From: Chloroflexota bacterium
GTDB taxonomy: Bacteria > Chloroflexota > Chloroflexia > Chloroflexales > Herpetosiphonaceae
Direction: 5' to 3'
Assembly: GCA_020161265.1 (NCBI GenBank)
Contig: JAIUOC010000001.1
Location: 620,001-684,000, forward strand
DNA: 64,000 nt
Under the pieces are notes generated by a model, which saw only the letters and a list, made by a program, of their open reading frames with translations, was not told the origin of the DNA and ran no database searches. Positions 60,608-64,000 of this stretch are shown one piece after another (position 1 is the first letter of the stretch; each line of letters begins with the position of its first letter). Position numbers and translations under genes: made by a program.

Positions 60608-61918
60608 TTATGTAAATACTGCGAATAAAGGCTGATCTGGCTCCAAAACAATACGCGGCTTGAAACTAACTGGTGTTTGATCAACTAAACTTGGGGTTCC
60701 AATTTGCAACACGGTTTGCATTACCGTCGTGATCTGCTGAAGCGCGAGATGCATACCAATACATTGGTGCGAGCCAATTCCAAACGGCAAGTAACTCAAG
60801 CGTGGGCGGGTAGCAATGGCATCTGGATCGAAACGCGCAGGGTCGAAATTTGTTGGATTAGGATACCAGCGGGGGTTACGCTGAATTACAAATGGACTGA
60901 AGCCAAGGCTTAATCCAGCTGGCAGTGTGCCTAGTTGCGGCAAATCAATCGGCGCAATAACGCGGCGGGTAAAAACATAGGCCGGGGGATACAATCGTAA
61001 CACTTCTGAAATGGTTTGGGTTAGCAAGGCTGGCGGTGTACCATCAGGTGATTGGCGCATGCTTGTCTGTAACTGCTGCGTTAGTTTAGGCTGAGTCGCC
61101 AGAGCATACCAAACCCATGTCAAAGCGGCGGCGAGTGATTCGTGCCCAGCCACAAAAAATCCAAGCACATGATCACGAATTTGGGCATCAGTTAATTGAA
61201 TGCCATCGTTATCAGCAGCGGCAAGCACATGGGAAATAATGTCATGGGGTGTAGGTTCGCGGCGACGCAACTGAATTAATGGCAGCAGTGCCGCTTCAAG
61301 AGTACGGCAAGCTGCCTGAAATCGATGATTGCGCAGCGTAGGAACCCATAATGGTGGCGTAACAATCTGGGTCATTCCATGATTGATCATCGCCGTCACC
61401 GTTGCCCAAGCCGCCAAGATCGCAGGTTGCACAACTTGATCACTGCCAAACAGCAAACGATGATTAAGCCGCAATGATAAGCCCTGCATCTGCGAATAGA
61501 GATCATGGGGGCGCGATGCCAATTGCTCAAGCCATTGTTGCGTTTCAGCATAAATCATAGCCGTGTGAGCGGCAACTGTGCGCGGCTGAAACACAGGAGC
61601 CAATAAGCGCCTTTGAGCACGATGGTCGTCACCCTCAAGCGTTAGCAGACTATTACCAACCACCGTTTGAAAGAGCTTACGCAGGCGATTGGTTTTTTGT
61701 AAAGCTGCGCCATGATCGACCAATAGCGCATGGATTAATTCCGGATCTGCGACCATCAGCACTGGTTTGGAACCAAAATAAAATAACCCAACTTCGCCGC
61801 ATGTTTCAAAAACTGCTTGAAAGAAGGCTAGACGATCACGACGTAACGCACCTACATTTCCAAAGACTGGATGATGGGGCATGGTAGGTAACGTTGCGAG
61901 CACGGTGGTTGGGGACAT
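60608..61918 (-). CDS. Cytochrome P450
   Basis: A 436-aa P450. The heme motif FGIGSHQCIG has the proximal Cys386. The K-helix EVLR (Glu305, Arg308) and the I-helix motif AGHES (257-261) are present; in most P450s the last residue is Thr, here it is Ser261. The C-helix segment DDHRAQRRLL supplies the heme-propionate contacts. No N-terminal membrane anchor is present, so it is soluble, as usual in bacteria. ATG 61918 with GGGAG 8 nt upstream is chosen over GTG 61933. No ferredoxin or reductase gene is adjacent, so the redox partner is elsewhere. The substrate is unknown. Confidence 0.92.
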   Translation of the reverse strand: MSPTTVLATLPTMPHHPVFGNVGALRRDRLAFFQAVFETCGEVGLFYFGSKPVLMVADPELIHALLVDHGAALQKTNRLRKLFQTVVGNSLLTLEGDDHRAQRRLLAPVFQPRTVAAHTAMIYAETQQWLEQLASRPHDLYSQMQGLSLRLNHRLLFGSDQVVQPAILAAWATVTAMINHGMTQIVTPPLWVPTLRNHRFQAACRTLEAALLPLIQLRRREPTPHDIISHVLAAADNDGIQLTDAQIRDHVLGFFVAGHESLAAALTWVWYALATQPKLTQQLQTSMRQSPDGTPPALLTQTISEVLRLYPPAYVFTRRVIAPIDLPQLGTLPAGLSLGFSPFVIQRNPRWYPNPTNFDPARFDPDAIATRPRLSYLPFGIGSHQCIGMHLALQQITTVMQTVLQIGTPSLVDQTPVSFKPRIVLEPDQPLFAVFT

Positions 61919-61947
61919 TCCTCTAGCTCCCACTCAAATATAAACCA

Positions 61948-61979
61948 TTGCGTGGTAGCAGCCAAGCACTACCACGCAA
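61948..61979. terminator. Hairpin between P450 and NTF2-like genes
   Basis: TTGCGTGGTAG (61948-61958) and CTACCACGCAA (61969-61979) form a perfect 11-bp stem with a 10-nt loop, 18 bp past the NTF2-like stop on the minus strand. Confidence 0.75.
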
Positions 61980-61997
61980 GCACTTGATTATAACAAC

Positions 61998-62402
61998 TTA
62001 GCGATGCAGTTCCTGATCATGATAGGCCCACAGCACATTAACCACTGTCCATTGATCGTTGATTTTAACCAGATGCATATAATCGATCCAATCGTCAGCG
62101 GTAAGTTTCACGCTGGCAACGCTCGATTGAACATCTAAAATTTCAACCGTTTTGCGCGGCGTTGCGGGAAATTTATCGCCGTCTCGATTATAACTTTCAG
62201 CCAGCAAAATCATTTCCTCGGCGCTCGCTTCACGCAAATATTGTTTGCCAGTGCCCCGATGCGTCCAGAATGTGCGTTTGACCATGCGTGGATGAATGCT
62301 GCGCTGCATTTGCGCAGGATCGAGGTTGTGCTGAGATTCCAGATAATCTAAGGCTGCTTGCTGAATCGCTGCGATATCGTCATTGGTTGAGCTGTGGTGC
62401 AT
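61998..62402 (-). CDS. NTF2-fold protein (putative lumazine-binding type)
   Basis: A 134-aa protein of the SnoaL/NTF2-like superfamily: an N-terminal helix IAAIQQAALDYLESQHNLD, RSIHPRMVKRTFW, LAESYNRDGDKFPATPRKTVEIL, strands SSVASVKLTADDWIDYMHLVKINDQWTVVNVLW. It matches the family annotated as putative lumazine-binding (PF12893), whose ligand is not well known. ATG 62402 begins it. It is expressed separately from the P450 because of the intervening hairpin. Confidence 0.8.
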   Translation of the reverse strand: MHHSSTNDDIAAIQQAALDYLESQHNLDPAQMQRSIHPRMVKRTFWTHRGTGKQYLREASAEEMILLAESYNRDGDKFPATPRKTVEILDVQSSVASVKLTADDWIDYMHLVKINDQWTVVNVLWAYHDQELHR

Positions 62403-62515
62403 TCCATACTCCGCTTGTTCAGAAACACTAATGCTTCACCCATGAAGCGTTGTTAGTGTAGTAGCCCAACCAAGTGCATGTCAATCGGTCGTTGGCATGA
62501 TTGCATTTAAAGCAA

Positions 62516-62546
62516 AAGCCAGCGATCAACAATTGATCGCTGGCTT
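62516..62546. terminator. Intrinsic terminator of the sigma/anti-sigma operon
   Basis: AAGCCAGCGATCAA (62516-62529) and TTGATCGCTGGCTT (62533-62546) form a perfect 14-bp stem with a 3-nt loop; on the minus strand TTGC follows. It lies 12 bp past the anti-sigma-partner stop. Confidence 0.85.
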
Positions 62547-62558
62547 AAGGCTGAATAC

Positions 62559-63437
62559 TTATTCGGTAACGTCGATTGGAGCGCCTGCTGGTGGGGCGAA
62601 GAAGTCGGCAGGATACGAACCATTGACTTCGAACACGCTGTATTCCGATTCAACGAACAAGTCGCCGTTGGGCATGAAGTATTCCGATTTCAACACCACA
62701 AACAACTCATCGTCGATCCAGAATTTGAGCCGAGTATTGGCTTGGTCGCTATCGCCACCAATCACACATTCGATCACTAAAGCATCGCGGCCCAGCAAGC
62801 TTTCTTGACCAACCGTTGAAAGTTGATCGCCTGGTTGGGCGCATAAACCTTCGTTTTGGCCATATGAATCGACTGAAGCAGTTGGGTTGGGAATCACATA
62901 CAGCGCTCCATCCAACTCGCTGGCAGCAAATTGCGAGACTGTACCATCAACCACGTTGGGCTGGCCAGCTGGCGAGATCCAGGCCCAAGCATCGTCGCCA
63001 TTCATAATTTGGGTTTCGTATTGCTCAGGCATCGTGTTGCCGCTTGGCCAAATAATTTCTTTGCGCAATTTGTTTGGCTGTTGTACCCAAATTTTTTCGC
63101 TGACTACGCTACCAGTTTCGGGCACATGGGTTTCGAGCACGCCATGCAGCGAATCAATCCCCGTCAAACCAAAAGCGGTTACCTGTTCGGCACGGCGCAA
63201 GGCCTCTTGGGCACTGACTTGGTTGACTTGGCTGGGCAGTAAACCAAAACCAACCGCTGCCAAGGCTACCCCACACGCAGCGATCATGGCTGGGCGCAAC
63301 CAACCAACCCGCCGCGTTGCTTGGGGCTTGAGCACAACCTGGGCTTGAATTGGCTTGAGCAAATTGAGCGAACCTTCAGGCACTTCATGCTCAGCGATGC
63401 TGGCGAGTACTTGTGAAATATGTTTATCGTTATGCAT
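62559..63437 (-). CDS. Membrane-anchored LolA/RseB-like partner of the ECF sigma factor
   Basis: A 292-aa protein. A short cytoplasmic N-terminus (1-47) carries no zinc motif (HxxxCxxC absent). One membrane span covers about 48-67 (RPAMIAACGVALAAVGFGLL), then an extracytoplasmic beta-rich domain resembling the LolA/RseB fold follows (ETHVPETGSVVSEKIWVQQPNKLRKEI; RLKFWIDDELFVVLKSEYFMPNGDLFVESEY). Placed 14 bp after the sigma gene, it is likely an anti-sigma partner or an envelope sensor (inference). ATG 63437 starts it. Confidence 0.75.
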   Translation of the reverse strand: MHNDKHISQVLASIAEHEVPEGSLNLLKPIQAQVVLKPQATRRVGWLRPAMIAACGVALAAVGFGLLPSQVNQVSAQEALRRAEQVTAFGLTGIDSLHGVLETHVPETGSVVSEKIWVQQPNKLRKEIIWPSGNTMPEQYETQIMNGDDAWAWISPAGQPNVVDGTVSQFAASELDGALYVIPNPTASVDSYGQNEGLCAQPGDQLSTVGQESLLGRDALVIECVIGGDSDQANTRLKFWIDDELFVVLKSEYFMPNGDLFVESEYSVFEVNGSYPADFFAPPAGAPIDVTE

Positions 63438-63451
63438 TGCAGACTCCTCGA

Positions 63452-64000
63452 CTACACAGATTCATTAATAATTGGGGCTAAGAGCCGACGTAAACGTTCG
63501 CGAGCGCCGAACAAGCGTTGTTTGATTGCGCCTGCGCTGGTGGCGGCATCATCGGCCATCTCGGCCTCGCTCATTCCAAGGTAATAGCGTTGCACAATCG
63601 CTGCCCGTTGCAACGGTGTTAGTTGGTTCAAGGCTTGCATGACGCTTTCACGCAGTGCATCTTGCTCCAGCAAGGCCTCTGGTTGGGGTTCGTTGCTCAT
63701 TAATTCTTCGAACAACGCCAAGCCAGCAGCGTTTGATTGATCAAGTGAGCGTTGGCGTTCACGGCGTTGGGCATCTTTGAGTGCATCGTTCAACACAATT
63801 TTCATAAACCACGGGCCGAAGGCGCGTTGGCTATCAAATTGTTGGATGCGCTGCACCACCCGCAGAAAAGCCGATTGAACAATATCTTCGGCAGCAGCCC
63901 GATCGCGGACAACCAAGATTGCTGCGCGGACAGCCTGATATTGATAGTGGTGAACAAGGGGGGCTAGCCCAGCGATATCACCTTGTTTGAGTCGAGCTAT
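63452..64000 (-). CDS. ECF-type RNA polymerase sigma factor (runs off right edge)
   Basis: At least 182 residues of an ECF sigma-70 factor. The reading frame stays open from 64000 (ARLKQGDIAGLAPLVHHYQY), so the start lies beyond the window; the internal TTG at 63916 is not the start. Sigma region 2 has AAAEDIVQSAFLRVVQRIQQF and GPWFMKIVLNDALKDAQRR. Region 4 has LTPLQRAAIVQRYYLGMSEAEMADDAATSAGAIKQRLFGARERLRRLL with the HTH. It is co-transcribed with the membrane-anchored partner that follows, as in typical ECF pairs. Confidence 0.92.
   Translation of the reverse strand: MARLKQGDIAGLAPLVHHYQYQAVRAAILVVRDRAAAEDIVQSAFLRVVQRIQQFDSQRAFGPWFMKIVLNDALKDAQRRERQRSLDQSNAAGLALFEELMSNEPQPEALLEQDALRESVMQALNQLTPLQRAAIVQRYYLGMSEAEMADDAATSAGAIKQRLFGARERLRRLLAPIINESV

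Noticed and set aside
1-64000. tRNA, rRNA or a CRISPR repeat array
   Set aside because: No clover-leaf pattern, rRNA block or regularly spaced repeats were seen on reading; a covariance or repeat search could not be run.

Overview
The window looks like chromosomal DNA of a filamentous, monoderm-like Chloroflexota close to Herpetosiphon. This is inferred from about 50% GC, many lipobox lipoproteins, a large multi-PAS hybrid kinase, secreted beta-propeller proteins, dipeptide/sugar ABC systems, an orphan P450 and SUKH-type proteins. No rRNA, tRNA, IS element, prophage or CRISPR repeat array was seen. Most genes are intact, and many gene ends carry a clean hairpin terminator.

Region by region. 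1-1.9 kb: the leader end of a CRISPR-Cas locus, with the N-terminus of a Cas3 helicase running off the left edge behind a WYL regulator and a tiny winged-helix protein. A perfect 13-bp inverted repeat lies in front. 2-9.2 kb: a GH5 beta-glycanase followed by a complete dipeptide/oligosaccharide ABC importer, probably a beta-glucan or mannan utilisation locus. 9.7-16 kb: a duplicated-domain membrane protein, an F420/NADP-type oxidoreductase, and two convergent secreted beta-propeller proteins. 16.3-28.5 kb: a galactofuranose-type sugar ABC operon with two tandem substrate-binding lipoproteins, an SDR, a MarR-controlled 4Fe-4S/SCP2 fusion, and a YesM/YesN two-component pair. This stretch looks more GC-rich than its flanks.

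28.8-40.7 kb: an atypical SDR, a secreted C39-like cysteine peptidase, a solo LuxR HTH, an HTH/LamG-like fusion, a MerR regulator, a DsbA-like membrane thiol protein, a divergent MFS/LacI pair, and a slipin-NfeD membrane protease pair. 40.9-52.8 kb: a class-A beta-lactamase-fold hydrolase, an HD-GYP response regulator translationally coupled to a 1380-aa hybrid kinase, a polytopic GT-C-like protein, PlsC, and a J-domain protein with an external LamG-like module. 52.9-64 kb: a LolD/FtsX-type ABC exporter, a K+/H+ antiporter, a YbjN protein, an orphan protein, a SUKH protein, a P450, an NTF2-fold protein, and an ECF sigma factor with its membrane partner, running off the right edge.

Functionally the window mixes polysaccharide uptake (two importers, GH5, LacI/MFS), signal transduction (YesMN, hybrid kinase/HD-GYP, ECF sigma) and envelope maintenance (slipin/NfeD, DsbA-like, PlsC, FtsX). 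The most notable structures are the CRISPR regulator pair with its palindrome, the matching MarR operators before the 4Fe-4S/SCP2 fusion, the three identical 9-bp repeats upstream of the dual-receptor sugar operon, and the reuse of one LamG-like module behind an HTH in one protein and a J domain in another.
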